Assembly: GCF_000001735.4 (NCBI RefSeq)
Contig: NC_003076.8
Span: 7,626,001-7,690,000, forward strand
Source: Arabidopsis thaliana
Lineage: Eukaryota; Streptophyta; Magnoliopsida; Brassicales; Brassicaceae
Length of the DNA stretch: 64,000 bases
Direction of reading: 5' to 3'
Position 1 is the stretch's first letter; each line of letters begins with the position of its first letter. The position numbers were made by a program, and so were the translations under genes. Below the pieces are notes generated by a model that saw only the letters and a list, made by a program, of their open reading frames with translations, had not been told where the DNA came from and searched no databases. Positions 39,143-52,892 of this stretch are shown piece by piece.

Positions 39143-41031
39143 ATGGATATGGGTTTCCATGAAAATGAGCAAAATCAAGAATTTGCGAATCTAATGGAGA
39201 TTGGATCTGGGCATTACGGGTAAATAACATCTTTTGAGTTTCTTTTGAGTTTTGAAGCTAAAGTTTCATTTTTTTTTTTTTTTGAATTTGATTATCCTTG
39301 TGTGTGTGTGTTTAGGTGTTCACATTATAGAAGACGATGCAAGATTAGAGCACCATGTTGTGATGAGATTTTTGATTGCAGACATTGCCACAACGAAGCT
39401 AAGGTAGAAAACTAATATTAAAGGAATAGTCTTTTTACTTCTCTGTCTTTGTAACTTGTGTGTGTGTGTGTGTTTTTGTGAAGAACAAGTTTTGGTTATA
39501 GATGTTAATGTGTTTTGTTTGTTTCAACAGGATTCTCTTCATATTGAACAGCATCATAGACATGAGCTTCCTCGACATGAAGTTTCAAAGGTTTTTAACT
39601 TTGAACATTCTGGTTTATGAACATTTTGATTCTGTTTATTCATTGTGATAACAATTTTGGTCTACTTTTTTTCAGGTCATATGCTCGCTTTGTGAGACAG
39701 AACAAGACGTGAGTATCTACATTTTAGATATACAAATTCTATTGGTAAATATGTTTATTGATGTAGAAGAGACCTGTAATTTGTTTTCTTCAGGTTCAGC
39801 AAAACTGCTCCAATTGTGGTGTATGTATGGGGAAGTACTTCTGTTCAAAATGCAAGTTCTTCGACGATGATGTAAGTTTTGTAATTGAGTTATTGCTCTT
39901 TCTATAGCTGGAATTAGTAGTAATGAGACTTAATATTGGTTGTTTCAGCTTTCCAAGAAGCAATATCACTGTGATGAGTGTGGGATTTGCAGGTATAGAA
40001 ACTGGCATTGTGATTTTTGCTTACCTATTCAAAAAAGAATCTGTTGATTTTTGGTAACTAATTATTGATATGTTATCTCATGATGTTGGTTTAATAGGAC
40101 CGGAGGAGAAGAAAACTTTTTCCATTGCAAAAGATGCCGTAAGAGACAAAACCTCATGTTCTTGTTTCTACAAATTCTCGTGCCTTTCTTTGTTTGGAGA
40201 TCTTATTTTGTTTTCTTAAAACAGGATGTTGCTACTCCAAAATTATGGAGGACAAACACCAATGTGTTGAAGGCGCTATGCATCACAATTGCCCGGTTTG
40301 TTTTGAGGTATAAGAATCAGATTCACCCATTTCTTAATGCAACATAATGGTTTCTTACAATTGAACTTGATGTGGATGTATTTGTTCTCAGTATCTGTTT
40401 GATTCAACAAGAGATATCACTGTCCTACGATGTGGTCACACTATGCATCTAGAATGCACGAAAGATATGGGGCTACATAACCGGTAAAAGAACTCTCAAA
40501 TCTTTTATGCAACCCATGAATGAAGTCATTGATAAACAAAGATTAAAAAAATTCTTGATGCTTTGTGTAGATACACATGCCCTGTATGCTCCAAATCCAT
40601 ATGTGACATGTCTAATCTGTGGAAGAAACTTGATGAAGAGGTGAGGTTTCTTGATCTGATGTTCGGTCTCCTTGTATAGTCTCTTATGTTTCACTAAGTC
40701 TTACATTCAAAATTTTGCAGGTTGCTGCATACCCAATGCCAAAGATGTATGAAAACAAGATGGTAAACCAAAATTAAATTCGATATTTGATTCTCGTGTG
40801 TGTGTGTGTGTTTGTGTTATGTACACTTTCTGATTTGGATTTAAATGTGATGTGTTGAGTCAGGTATGGATTCTCTGCAATGACTGCGGCTCAAACACGA
40901 ACGTTCGGTTTCATTTGATCGCGCATAAATGCAGTAGCTGTGGTTCCTACAATACAAGACAGACACAGAGAGGCTCTGATAGTCACTCTTGCTCCTCTGG
41001 AATGCCTCAGGTTGTTGGTTCAACCGGTTAA
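39143..41031 (+). CDS. CHYR1: CHY zinc-finger and RING-H2 E3 ubiquitin ligase (CHYR1/RZPF34)
   Basis: Twelve exons: 39143-39219, 39316-39403, 39531-39590, 39676-39708, 39794-39871, 39949-39992, 40098-40138, 40225-40307, 40392-40483, 40571-40640, 40721-40762 and 40864-41031. They total 876 nt, giving 291 aa. Domains in order are the CHY zinc finger ([15 protein letters not shown], about 27 on), the CTCHY zinc finger ([17 protein letters not shown] and CDECGICR), a RING-H2 (CPVCFEYLF ... CGHTMHLEC ... CPVCSKS) and a C-terminal zinc ribbon (CNDCGS ... CSSCGS). All metal ligands are present. In plants this family promotes ABA and drought responses, including stomatal closure, through ubiquitination of partner proteins. 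The many small exons of 33-100 bp are the usual gene structure of this family. Confidence 0.95.
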
Positions 41032-42228
41032 TTTTTAACCAGAGCTGGTTTTGGTGTCTGAATTTCCCATGAGGAGATTATTTGTACTTTCTATAGTTTG
41101 GTATCAGTCAATGCCTTTGGTTGTTAACAATTATATCATCACAGATTCAAAAGCTGCTTTGAGCCAATCCAACTTGCAAGTCTAGACCATTATAGCCCAA
41201 AACAACCATATCTTGAAATAAATTATATATATTAATGTTTAAATAAGTAAAATTTTGGTAAAATCAGTATAAGAATGTACAAATATGCCTTATCTTTTTA
41301 ACACAAATTGAGATAGAAATTTTTGTCGAATTTGCACATTTTCATGAAATCTCTATAACTCTATTTCGTTTCTTGATCAAGTGAAGTTAAAATCCTTTCT
41401 TGTTGTGGACATAATAACTTGAAGCTATTGCCCAAATAATATACTGAAAGGTAAATCAATCCAATAAGCCATGAGTGGACTGTCTATTTTTTGACACAGC
41501 TTAACAACTTATGTTAGTGACATGGACAAGAAGATCCGGTTCTAGATCTTGAGGACCTACCCGAACCGACAATGAAATGGCTTTTGGACCATTTGGTTGT
41601 TGGGCTTACCAACGACTTCTCACCCATTTCCCCCAAACACAAAAATATTTAAATAAAATATCTCAAAAGTTACAAATCATCAAGCACACCCCCACAAGTT
41701 ACATTATGAAGACAGGAACATAACATCATACATAGAGAGAGAGAAAATGAAGCTAAAGTCTTGAGCTTTAGATTTAACATAATCATCCCCAACTGATAGT
41801 AGAGGGAAAAATCATAGAGTACAAAAGAAACCCCTAAATTAGTTTCACAATCATGGAGCCAAAACATGAATGTAAAATTGGGTTTTTGGGGTTGAGATAC
41901 AAAACCCAACAACAACAACAACAAAAATAGCAAGCATAACTAGAGAAAGAAGTAAACTAGCAAACTCTCTCACTTAGTATTAACTCTTCATTGAGCTAAG
42001 AGTTAAACCAGGGGAGTTTTTTTTTTCTTACTTTCTCATCACGCTAAATCTAAACCCACAATGGAGCATAACCAAAAGCCCTAATGTACAAAAAGATCAC
42101 TCTCACTTGAACACTAGAAGTGAGATTAATCTGGAATTGACCTATGTATGTAATGGTATATTAGATGACTATTAGTACTACTTGAGTAAGATAAAAGATC
42201 AGTAGCCAGAAATGTTTTCATTGCCCGG
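41032..42228. other. Convergent 3' region of CHYR1 and the DUF1635 gene
   Basis: 1.2 kb. A GC-richer stretch of about 41680-42228 directly downstream of the DUF1635 stop probably is its long 3' UTR. The 87-codon minus-strand ORF in it (41670-41933) is Leu/Ser-rich with no recognisable domain, and I do not call it a gene. Confidence 0.45.
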
Positions 42229-43315
42229 TCATTGGAGAAGAACTTTCTGATACTTAGCTTCTGAATAGGATCCATCTGAGAATACTCTTTTCCTGTTGAA
42301 CTTCCCACATCCATTGTTGACAATTGGGCATTGGACTGTGACCGGAGGGATCTCGAAGCTCTTGAGAGGCGGTGGCGGATGGCGCCATTGAGGTAATGGA
42401 CCAGCTAAGAGCAGTGTCTGAAGTAAAGGCCCTGCCTTAATAACAGCTTGTAAAAGCTTACCCTTCTCAGGCAGTGGCTTGTCTTGCAACAATGGATCCA
42501 TGATAATCTCAGTTCCTGAGACTTCTTCAAGCTGACATGGTGGTGGATTCATGATATGATCAGTTGGTGACATAATGCTCTCCTCGCAATCAGAAGATGA
42601 GAAGCTCTTGTTGGATCTTAGTTGTTGAGGCTGCACTTGTTCGTCTTCAATGCTTGAAGCTCCAGATAAAGGAGGAGTCATATGCTTTTGCTGCTGAAGC
42701 GAGTGGCTATCGAACATGAGACGCTGACATTTCTCGAGAGCTTCGTCTCTTTCTTTGATGGTTTTGGTTAAGATGTCTTTGAGATGGATCAATTGCTCGT
42801 CTCTTTTCCTTATTTCTTCATAAGCAAACATCTTTGTTTGGTCCAGCTCTAGTGTTGTGTACAGTAGAGACTGTCTTATTTCTTCTGTTGTCTGTAAAAA
42901 GTCGTAAAAACACTCAGACACATAAATCAAGAAACAGAGGAAACAGAGGAAGCAAACAAAAGAAGAAAGAAACATGGAACCCCTAAATTGAGCAACCTCT
43001 TGCTAAGAAATGCAAAATATGAAAAATCTAGATGAATCGTTAACAAGTAGGTGTAGATGCAGGGTATATTAGATAGACCAAGGAGAAGAAAAACAGAAAA
43101 CCCTCGAGAAATTTCTTGTTTTTGGACAGACATTATGTGCCAGTTTAAGCAAAATAAAAATTGAAAGAAAAGGAAGGCAAAAGCCAAAACCTGCCACTAC
43201 TCACTCACTAGTGTTTAAAGAAACAAATGAAACTCAAATTAAGAAAGAAAAACAAATTTACCTTTGCGTGAGAGTAGTAAGGCCAACCAAGAAGAGCATT
43301 GCTTTGGTTATCCAT
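42229..43315 (-). CDS. DUF1635 family protein, coiled-coil, function unknown
   Basis: Two exons, 43262-43315 (18 codons) and 42229-42891, encode 238 aa. The start MDNQSNALLGWPYYSHAK is in a separate small exon, supported by the in-frame phase-0 intron; an ORF running through the intron would give a false hydrophobic N-terminus. Exon 2 begins with a coiled coil (TTEEIRQSLLYTTLELDQTK, through about residue 75). It continues with a low-complexity Gln/Ser/Pro part and a conserved C-terminal segment (GKLLQAVIKAGPLLQTLLLAGPLPQWRHPPPP). This layout is that of plant DUF1635 proteins, of unknown biochemical role. The leader is rich in CT repeats on the coding strand. Confidence 0.88.
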
Positions 43316-43377
43316 AAAATTCAACTAAATTGAGGTTAAAAAGGATCTTCTGATTCTCTAAATAACTGTTCGTGTGT

Positions 43378-43395
43378 GAGAGAGAGAGAGAGAGA
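43378..43395. repeat. (GA)n tract in the DUF1635 leader
   Basis: An 18-bp GA run about 60-80 bp upstream of the ATG reads as CT repeats in the transcript. CT/GA-rich leaders are common in plant promoters and bind BBR/BPC factors. Confidence 0.75.
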
Positions 43396-43437
43396 AAGAG
43401 AATGTGTTTTAACTTGAGGGGTTAGGGAGGGAAGGAG

Positions 43438-43444
43438 TTATATA
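43438..43444 (-). promoter_or_regulatory. Possible TATA box of the DUF1635 gene
   Basis: TATATAA on the minus strand, 123 bp upstream of the ATG and just upstream of the GA tract. Confidence 0.5.
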
Positions 43445-46400
43445 TTAGTAAAACCTTGTAGTGGACTGCTTAAAGCAGATCAAGCTTTTTCAGGTAGCTC
43501 TCTTTCGAGTTTTCAATAATTTAATCGAATAACTAAGAAATTAAAAGAAATATAAAATGATGCCACATGATTGTATCATATCTTGCAACATTATTTCAAC
43601 TAACCCCACTTTATAATTTACAACGCGCAAACTATTTAGAATATTATTTAAAGAACAAAATATCTCACAAAACTTCAAAGTAATGTTAACTTACAATGTC
43701 AAAATATAATTTTATGAACAGCAGAGCAGACAAATTATGTCCCTAAACGTACTAAAACGTTTCAAAAATATAACTATAGTTCATGTCTTTTTTCAATCAT
43801 TCTTATACATTCGTTTCAAGTTTAGTTCTTGTACATTAAACGATATTAAAAAAATTTAAGTGGGCGTATCTTTTTAATATATATTGCTATAGTTTTTGCC
43901 TTTTTCTTTTTTCTTTTGCCGTAAGTATTTGGTGGAAGAGAAGACCTTGGACCAATATCGTAGTTTACTGACTTTGGTCTCTCACTCACTCACATTATAG
44001 TCTCAACTCTTGTAAAAGTCTTTTGTTTTCTTCTTCGGTTTTCTTGGGATGTGCAATTAAGTTTCTTGTCTTTATACAAGAAAAATCGAGTAGCACCGAA
44101 AAGAGCGGGAACGAATGCTTCTTCGAACACCATTTTTCTTTTTCTTTTTTTTTTTGTTTAGAAATCAAAGAAGCATAGAGTCAATGCGAAGTGGATTCCA
44201 CAGTCAGCAAAAGAGGCAAGTAACCAAACTTTTCCCACCAAAATATTGAGAAAAGTTGATATGGAATCCCTTTTTCAATTATTAAATCGATCACTACTCG
44301 TGGAATAAAAGAAGAAATGTTCTCGCTACTCACATTCTCGTTCACAAATGTTACGTGAAAATTACAAAATAAACAGCTCATTTTTTTATTTATTTTTAGT
44401 GAAAGATAACATCGCTAGATCATAATATAACCGGGAGCAAGAGATATATATCGTCGGTTTTTAATATTATAGTCAGTATAAAATCTACCATCAATAGTTA
44501 ATTTTTCCTTTTTTTGTCAGTATCGATTATCCATGGGGTAGATCTTATATTCAAAATTACGGATATAATCTTTTTTGTGTAAAAATATTCATGTTCTTTT
44601 GTTTTGCTAATCGATCATTGATCAAGTATGATATCTAGTGTAATATAGTTTTTTTTTTCGTAACTAGTGTAATAGTATCAACGTCAAAAAACTATATTTT
44701 GTATGTAACTGGAGTAACAACTTAAAATACGAAAGTAATCAAATAAATATTTAGTTTCCTCAAATATTCGTCTAATATCAATTTAGACTGAGCAAAGTTT
44801 TGTACCATGTCTTTACTTTTGGTGTAAAACTTGTAAATAAGGTGGCGAAAAATCAATCTTTATTTCTTGGGCAGAAATTTATAATCAATTTTTTGAAATA
44901 CTTTGTTGAAAATGATTATTGACTTTTACTGCAAGTGGAAGTAAAGTGAATATCCATATTTGGTTTGCTGGGCATCAGCATGTGTTAAGTGATAATCATG
45001 ATGGTGATATTCCTAATATTAATAATAGGGCCATTAAAAAGAGTGTAAATGATTCTCTCCTTCAACAATATACAGATGAATAGTATAATATTATTCCCAA
45101 AAAAAAGAAGGAAAAAAAGGTATTTCCAATAGTAAAAGTAAGGAGACAAGAGTTATCATTTCATGGTCTCTTTCACCAACATTAATCTAAGAGCATGTCA
45201 AGCAAATCTTTGTATTTCTACTTTTCTTTTTATTGTGTTGAATATTAAGAGCTTCTCTCTTTCGTCTGCTTAGGTTTTCTGTGTGAATGGTCACGCACGA
45301 AGATAATGTAGCTTTGTGATTCGTTGTACTTACTCGTGCTTTTTATAACATATACAGTAGTGTATTAGTGTATAATGTACACTATAATATATAAATCACT
45401 AGTACGTAAAAATGACCAACTAAATATATGTGAGCCAATAGTATTTCTAGTCTGTGTTAAATGGGTTTAATTAGAACGACTAAGTTGCGGAATAACCTGT
45501 TTTTCATTATTATTTTTTCAATTAATAAACTGAGGCTGATCTAACCAACAATATTTAATAATATTGTGCATTAAATGTTATTTTTGCGATATAAGAAATG
45601 AGATTGTGGAAAACTGGAAATTATGGAAAATCTATATGCGAATCGCGATAATGCGATAAAATCTACTATAATTTATGTTTTGTATCGTTTTCTTTATATA
45701 GATATTATGAAGAATTGCTATTACGTTATAGATAGCAAGCTAAGAAAAAATGTTTTCTTAGATATGGAATAATCTAATTATTGATAACTAGTCTTGAGTT
45801 AGAAATAAATAGACATTGTTATTGACTTCATAGATCTCTATATCACTTACAGTATGATTTTGAATATGATGACCCAATATCCAATATCTTGTAATGCCTT
45901 ATTAATATGTTGGCAATATTCACAACAAAGATAATTCAGGATAAGAGATAATAATACGAAGCCACAAACATGGGAGCTATCCATAAATGCATAGGACATG
46001 CTTTGCTTTCATTCTTCACTGTCATCATGAATGGAACAAGTTTGTATGCGTATTAGTTTTCTCCAATTAATTAAGATCCTTAAATTCCATATTAAGGGAA
46101 ACTATTTTGTCGGCCAATAATTCAATTCCTCATGATATGCCTTTTAAAGAAACATTTTAAGAAACATGCGAAAACGAAATTACCGTTGTGGCAGTTAAAG
46201 AAATATTCAATCTCATTTCTCCATATATGCCTTTTATTTTCATCGTACACGGCATCATAATTTACACCTAATTAACATTCCAAAAATCGCATGTTTAACA
46301 TTTAGCATGCAGGACCACAATAGATAATTGTCAAAGTTGGTCTGTCATGCATGTTCTTCATTAAGAATATATAGAATCGATTTAGTCTAAAAATAGTTAT

Positions 46401-47373
46401 TTGGACGTTCAAAAGAATCTTCTAATGACAATGAATAAATTGACACATATCAATATGTCATCTACTAATTTAGGTTTTTCGTTTACTTTCTATATGAGAT
46501 TCCTAACAATTTTCAAACATGGCATGTATACATAATTTACGAATATTGTTTTTGTGTGTGTGTGTGTCATAAAGTCTACGTGTATTGTTTTGATAGTTCT
46601 ATAATGTGGACTTCGACGTCCGAGTGTTTCTGATACATAATATCATCCAGTTGTTTTCCAGTAAGCACGCGAACCATTAGACAAGTTCTTTTTGTTCCTT
46701 CTTGCATGTGTTATGTGTTAGAATTTTGTTGACTAATTAGCCCATCTCACGTTGTCTAACAATCTTAGTCGTCTTGTGTTTGAAAAAATGCAAAAAGGAA
46801 ATTGAAAAACTTAAAATATCTAAAGGTTTCAGTTTTCTCGAAGTAGAGTAATTAAATGGTTGGTGTTCAAAAAAAAAAAAGAGTAATTAAATGGTTGAAG
46901 ATTTTAGTTTTTTTTCGTCATGTTGAATTTTTTTGTTTTAAAAGGGAAAATGACATGAGTTCCATTGAGCAATCATATTTGTAACGTAAAAGATAACTAC
47001 TCACAATCCTTTTTTAAAGAAAATAAAAGGTCTCTTGTAAATTAAACTGTTTCGTGACATTTCAACTGAAGGTTTTCTCCTTTCTTTCTTTAGTTAAGAG
47101 TTATGAGTTATGACTTTGAAGAGGTGTTTGAAAGATATTTAAGCCATTTCAGATATGTCAAAGCCCAATACCCAACCCATGGGCTTCTAAACCGGTAGGA
47201 CAATCCTGACTAGAATTCAAATTCAAGTGGCTGAAGTTTTAGAAACAATAAAATGTGCAGAACTCCTTCAGTTCAAATATTTACAATGGGTTGCAAAGTC
47301 CTTCAAGGCCCATTTAAATGTTTGTTGGAGTTGAACTAAGAATCAGATAATTAAGTTAGATAGTTTAAAAATA

Positions 47374-47377
<4 letters not shown>

Positions 47378-47406
<29 letters not shown>
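47378..47406. repeat. (TA)n microsatellite
   Basis: A 29-bp uninterrupted TA dinucleotide run. Confidence 0.95.
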
Positions 47407-47408
<2 letters not shown>

Positions 47409-50400
47409 AGAGTTTTCTTTTTGTGCTTTGTTTTTATGAAGAACCACATTGACACACATCATGTCACGTTTGGACTGGTTGAAACAAGACTTGTAGAGAA
47501 AAAAAAAAAAAAAAACTGAATAAAACCGGTATAAACAAGGTTTTTGTCAAGATTTTAAAATTTTAATAAATTATATACCAAATCAAAACCTTCAAAACAA
47601 AGAATTCAAGACTACTTTTAAAATTTTAAAAATCAAATGTATGTGATGGTGAAAATATTTACAATATATGTATAATGACTATATTGCCAATTATTTTGGA
47701 CTACAAGGTTATTCAACATTTTTATGAGATGATTAGTAAAATTGCAAAGATTAGCAACTTTAGGTACTTTCGCACAAAGCCTTATAAACAAGACTGATAT
47801 AAAACCGTTTTTTTTTGCTCTCTTGTTTTTAAAAGTTTTTCTATTTGTTAATGAAAGATGTTGGAGTGGCAGAGGTAGAGTATAAAAAATAATGCAGATA
47901 GCTTCTTCCTTCTGATTTAAGTCTAAGCGACCCCCTTACCAAACATATTGCTTCGATTGTAATATTTCTACAATAACTATCATAATATATCTAATCTACG
48001 TATGTACATATAGACATTATATAGAGAGAAAAATATTTAATGTGAAGAATAATATATATATGCCGAATCATGAATGCCTCGTGAATTCATTGACAATAAG
48101 GAGACTCAAAATACTATAGACTATTTATTATATATAGTCAAACCAAACAGCATCCGAAGAGATAGTAAACAGTCACAACGTATAATTTTATTAGAATAGA
48201 GATGTGGTTCGTGATTAACTGATTGTTATTAGTGTCGTTATTGTGTCACCGTTGTTATTAAAATTAGATAAAACGAGTGTATATGTATAATGTATATTTC
48301 AAAATGTTTGATTTGTAATTTTCTATACATCAACACGAAAGATCCGAAGTTTGGAGTGTTCAATTGCCCAAAAACAAATCCATCTAGCCTCGTCCAAAAC
48401 CAGATGGCAGATACAGAACCGGAAAAGAAAAGGTTCCATGGCTACGCTACGCAATGCAAATGATTTGAATCTGATGCTAAGGCTATGTCGCTGTATAAAG
48501 ATTTCTAGTTTCCTTCTGATTCAAAATCATGACAGTTTCAAAAATAAAATAAAAAATCAAGAATCGTATCATAAGTTGTGAATCAAACGATTGTGCAAAT
48601 ATATAATTAGCTTGAAGTAGTTTTTGCATGTAACTACCAATCGTCAGTGATCGATGCTGCACCATTGTCAAATAAACTACACATTTTTCAATTACCACCA
48701 AGTATAAGTTAGGCTGGCGAAGTAACAAAATTGAATCTATTATTAGAATAAAATACTAAATATCATTCCAATTGAAGTAACAAATATATTACGCCAACCT
48801 TATCCAATAATTCCAATTAATATATTTTGAACAAAGTAATGAAAGGAAAAAAAAAACGCATCAACCATAGTTGGCAAAAATAGTCGCTCAACGTTAAAAT
48901 GGATAAATTTATAGTATACTGTAATTTTCATTCAATTCAATTGTCAATACTATACATGCACGTAAATCCATTTTTGTCTCTATGTATATAAATATACATG
49001 TAGCTTTTTATGTTCAGATGGGTAAATGTGTGAATTGGGTTGGTTACAATATTAAATGTTGCATTTACTGTAGTCTATCTAGGTGACTTAAAAATGCGAC
49101 CAATCAGTAGCTGAATTCTTATTAAACAATAAATACACCCAAATTTTAACAGATGCCGTTACTAATTAACCATTTTGTGATTGGTACAACCACTCTGATA
49201 TTCTTTATCCATGTTGTTGTGACGGTAGATTTCGTTTCTTAGAACATTCAAAATTTTGTGGGGGATATAGTATGAAATTATGTACGGTGACTTTGAAACC
49301 GTGACTGATTAAGTGATTAAGTTTTGGAGGATATGAGGCTAAATATTTGTTTGAAACGTATTTATAAACTAAGTTTTACAAAGTTTATTATTAGATTAAT
49401 AACAAAAACCTAAACAAAAGATATTCGCCTCAAGAGTCAAGAACATTCATTTTCTCTTTAACCTTTCATCTATTATTTGCTCCAAATCACAGCAGAGACC
49501 ATAACAAAAAGCTGTTGTATTTTAGTATTTATATGCTTCTTTTACAACATACAAAAAAAAACTTTATTTCGTCTTCGTTGTCTTACCAAGTGGGCATTAC
49601 TTATACCTAAAGATAGAAGATGTCCAGCTTCTATCATCTTAGGCAATGTCCGTGCTCATAACCACTTTTCTAAGTCTTACTTATAACCACTTGTCTACTT
49701 GAATTGATTGGTGTGATGATTAATTGGCCATTGATAGAAGTATAATTAGGACAAAGTAAATATGGTTTTAATGATATCTAACCCCTTAAATAATCATATA
49801 CTCCTTCCCTTTCACTATTTAAATGTTTAATAACGTTGCATGCATATTAATAAGTCAAAATATTATTCTTAAAAACGACAAGATTATGACAATACTAAGG
49901 AGATACTACTATACTTGGAGAACAAAATAAATGTATACAAATTGTTAGCCAACCAAAGAATAAGTATACGAAGCTCATGCATGTATGACACAACGACACA
50001 TTCTGATAACAACCAAACACTTCCGAATTTAACAACTAATGAATAACATTACAAAAACAATGGATTTTAAAGTCTTTTTCGTGTGTGTATGTAAATGTGT
50101 TGCACTCTTTCTCCCCACACACAGAGTCACAGACCCAGTGGCCACTGGCCAGTGCCCTTGTAAGCTTTTTAGATACCTTTTGCATTTTTTTCCAAGCCCC
50201 ACTCTAAATATATTTATAATATATAATATTATAGTGGATTTGTTCGATTACAATTACATGTTATTATTTTCCAAATTTAAATCCGAATTTTAGATACTAG
50301 GTTGAAAAAACGGTATTTTAATACTCGTTTGGGATGAAGTACGATGTATTTTTGGCTGCTCATTTTCTAACTGAAAAAAAAAATTATCTTATTTTTATGT

Positions 50401-51196
50401 AGGGACTATTAACAAAAAGGCTAAAAAGAGTTTAGAAGAAGAAATAGGCTAATCTTTTGATAAGAAAAATATACAGTTTCTGATTCAAGGTTTAGAATTT
50501 ATATTTGTTGGATTAGCTTTTAGGCTTCTGAGTTTAGTTTTAAGGGTTTGGAATATATAGGACTGATAAGCGTATGGTGCAAATTGCATTGTATATCCCA
50601 TCGAATTATTAATTAACTTAGTTTCATTAATTTGTCAAGTTTCATTTCTTTCATTATGAGAACTTTGTAATCAGAAGTGAGTTATAAAAAGTGTATTTAA
50701 AGTCACATCTAACTTGTCATTATTAAACTACAAATGATAAACGTAATCCAAAAAAGCAACAATTAGCTTATCAAGACACATTTACATAAAAAGCACATGC
50801 CCCTCACGGGATCAAAACATCCCAACTTACCAAAATCCGCAAAGTAATGATCACGGAGCCAACAAGGGCATTATAGTCATTCCACGTTATCTGCTACGGT
50901 TACGAGAAACTTGACCAGCGATGAACCCGAGACCATTGCCGAGCTCTATTCTGCTCCATTGCCCATCACCATGTGACGACCTTCTCTCTCTAAATTCTCT
51001 CTGTACTCTGAAAAAAACTCTTTTTTTTTTTGTGTGGGTTTCTTAATGATTTGTTATGACCCTGTTGGATTCAAACCAAACCCACACGAGAGAATGATGA
51101 GAAGTAGATCACCGGTTTTGTAATTCTTTCAACGACTCTTTCTCTACATTTCTCCCAAATCTCTGTCTCTTGAGTTTGATTTAGCTAAATCAAGCA

Positions 51197-52892
51197 ATGT
51201 CGCTTGACATAAAGAAACCGAACATCACCAAGACGAAGAAGAAGAAGACAGGTTTCGTCGTAAAAATGCAGCTTAATAACAACAGAGGAGGAAATAAAAG
51301 AAACATCTTTATCTTCTTCTTCTTCAGAAACTATTACACATGGATCCTCTGGTTTTGCCTCTCTCTGTATTTCTTCACATCTTACTTCTCCGTCGAAGAC
51401 CAATCCTCACCGTCGTCAATACGTCTCTTGTCTAACCACAAAACGTCGTCGTCTCTCCCATCTCGTGCTCTCATCGAATCTTCCGCCATTAAAACCACCT
51501 CCATTGGTAAAAAAGCCTCGATCTTTATCTCTTCTCTGTTTCAAATCTTTCACTTCTCCTCAAAAATTGATTTTTTGGGGTCTCTGATTAAAGGTTTGTT
51601 CACCGGAATGAAGATATACGTTTACGATTTACCGGCGAGTTATAACGACGATTGGGTTACAGCATCAGACCGTTGCGCTAGCCACCTCTTCGCGGCGGAG
51701 GTAGCTATCCACCGTGCACTTCTCTCCTCCGACGTCCGTACGTTAGACCCAGATGAAGCTGATTACTTCTTCGTCCCTGTCTACGTTTCTTGCAATTTCT
51801 CCACATCCAACGGCTTCCCTTCTCTAAGCCACGCTCGCTCTCTCCTTAGCTCCGCCGTCGATTTTCTCTCCGATCATTACCCATTTTGGAACAGGAGTCA
51901 AGGCTCTGACCACGTCTTCGTCGCTTCCCATGACTTTGGCGCATGCTTCCACGCAATGGTAAGCTCCAAAGTCCTCATGTTTAAGGGCTTCCATGCCTAA
52001 AGTTTGTTTTTTTAATTGATTTTTGATTGGTTTGTGTTCTGTGAAGGAGGATATGGCTATAGAGGAAGGGATTCCAAAATTTATGAAGAGATCAATAATT
52101 TTACAAACGTTTGGAGTTAAGTACAAGCATCCATGTCAAGAAGTGGAACATGTTGTGATTCCTCCTTATATTCCACCGGAGAGTGTTCAAAAAGCTATTG
52201 AAAAAGCTCCGGTGAACGGACGGCGAGACATTTGGGCGTTTTTCCGGGGAAAAATGGAAGTCAACCCTAAGAATATTAGCGGACGCTTTTACAGCAAGTG
52301 CGTTGTGTTAGCCAAAACCTTTCACATTTTTTTCTTGTTGACTTTGACTTTTGTGTTTTTGGATTTCTCGTTTAATTTACTAAAATGCCATTTTCTCCCG
52401 GCGTGTAGGGGAGTGAGAACGGCGATTCTAAAGAAATTCGGAGGAAGAAGGCGGTTTTATCTAAACCGGCACCGGTTTGCTGGATACCGATCAGAAATCG
52501 TGAGATCAGTGTTTTGTCTCTGTCCTTTAGGGTGGGCACCATGGAGTCCTAGACTAGTGGAATCCGCCGTGTTAGGTTGTGTTCCCGTTGTTATCGCCGA
52601 TGGGATTCAATTACCGTTCTCGGAGACGGTACAATGGCCGGAAATCTCACTAACGGTGGCGGAGAAAGACGTGAGGAATCTACGAAAGGTTTTGGAACAC
52701 GTGGCGGCTACTAATTTGTCTGCAATACAAAGAAACTTACATGAACCGGTGTTTAAGCGGGCCCTCTTGTACAATGTGCCGATGAAAGAAGGAGACGCCA
52801 CGTGGCATATTCTCGAGTCGTTGTGGAGGAAGCTCGATGATCGGTCGTACAGAAGGTCAAGGGTTTTAAGCCAACGAGAAGTCGACATGTAG
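51197..52892 (+). CDS. F8H: GT47 exostosin-family xylan glucuronyltransferase homologue (F8H)
   Basis: Four exons, 51197-51506, 51594-51958, 52047-52297 and 52409-52892, encode 469 aa. A short basic cytosolic start precedes one transmembrane anchor (about 43-65, YYTWILWFCLSLYFFTSYFS). A Ser-rich stem follows, and then the exostosin catalytic domain starting GMKIYVYDLPASYNDDW. The C-terminal half has the GT47 motif FCLCPLGWAPWSPRLVESAV, around the nucleotide-sugar site. It is a type II Golgi protein. F8H is the close paralogue of FRA8/IRX7, which makes the reducing-end tetrasaccharide of glucuronoxylan in secondary walls. The naive ORF reads through introns 1 and 2; splicing removes a false hydrophobic stretch. 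Confidence 0.95.

Larger units (their letters stand above)
43316..51196. other. Long AT-rich intergenic region upstream of F8H
   Basis: 7.9 kb without a supported gene, the longest gap in the window. The left end is the DUF1635 promoter. Contents seen: a (TA)n run at 47378-47406, a GC-richer patch at 48350-48480 with a 19-codon ORF (MADTEPEKKRFHGYATQCK), overlapping 12-bp palindromes at 50136-50154, and a more gene-like promoter sequence from about 50790. No tRNA, rRNA or complete transposon is recognised. Undescribed non-coding transcripts cannot be excluded from sequence alone. Confidence 0.45.

Noticed and set aside
41670..41933. 87-codon Leu-rich ORF as a membrane protein gene
   Set aside because: It sits directly downstream of the DUF1635 stop on the same strand and is best explained as 3' UTR; no homology is recognised.
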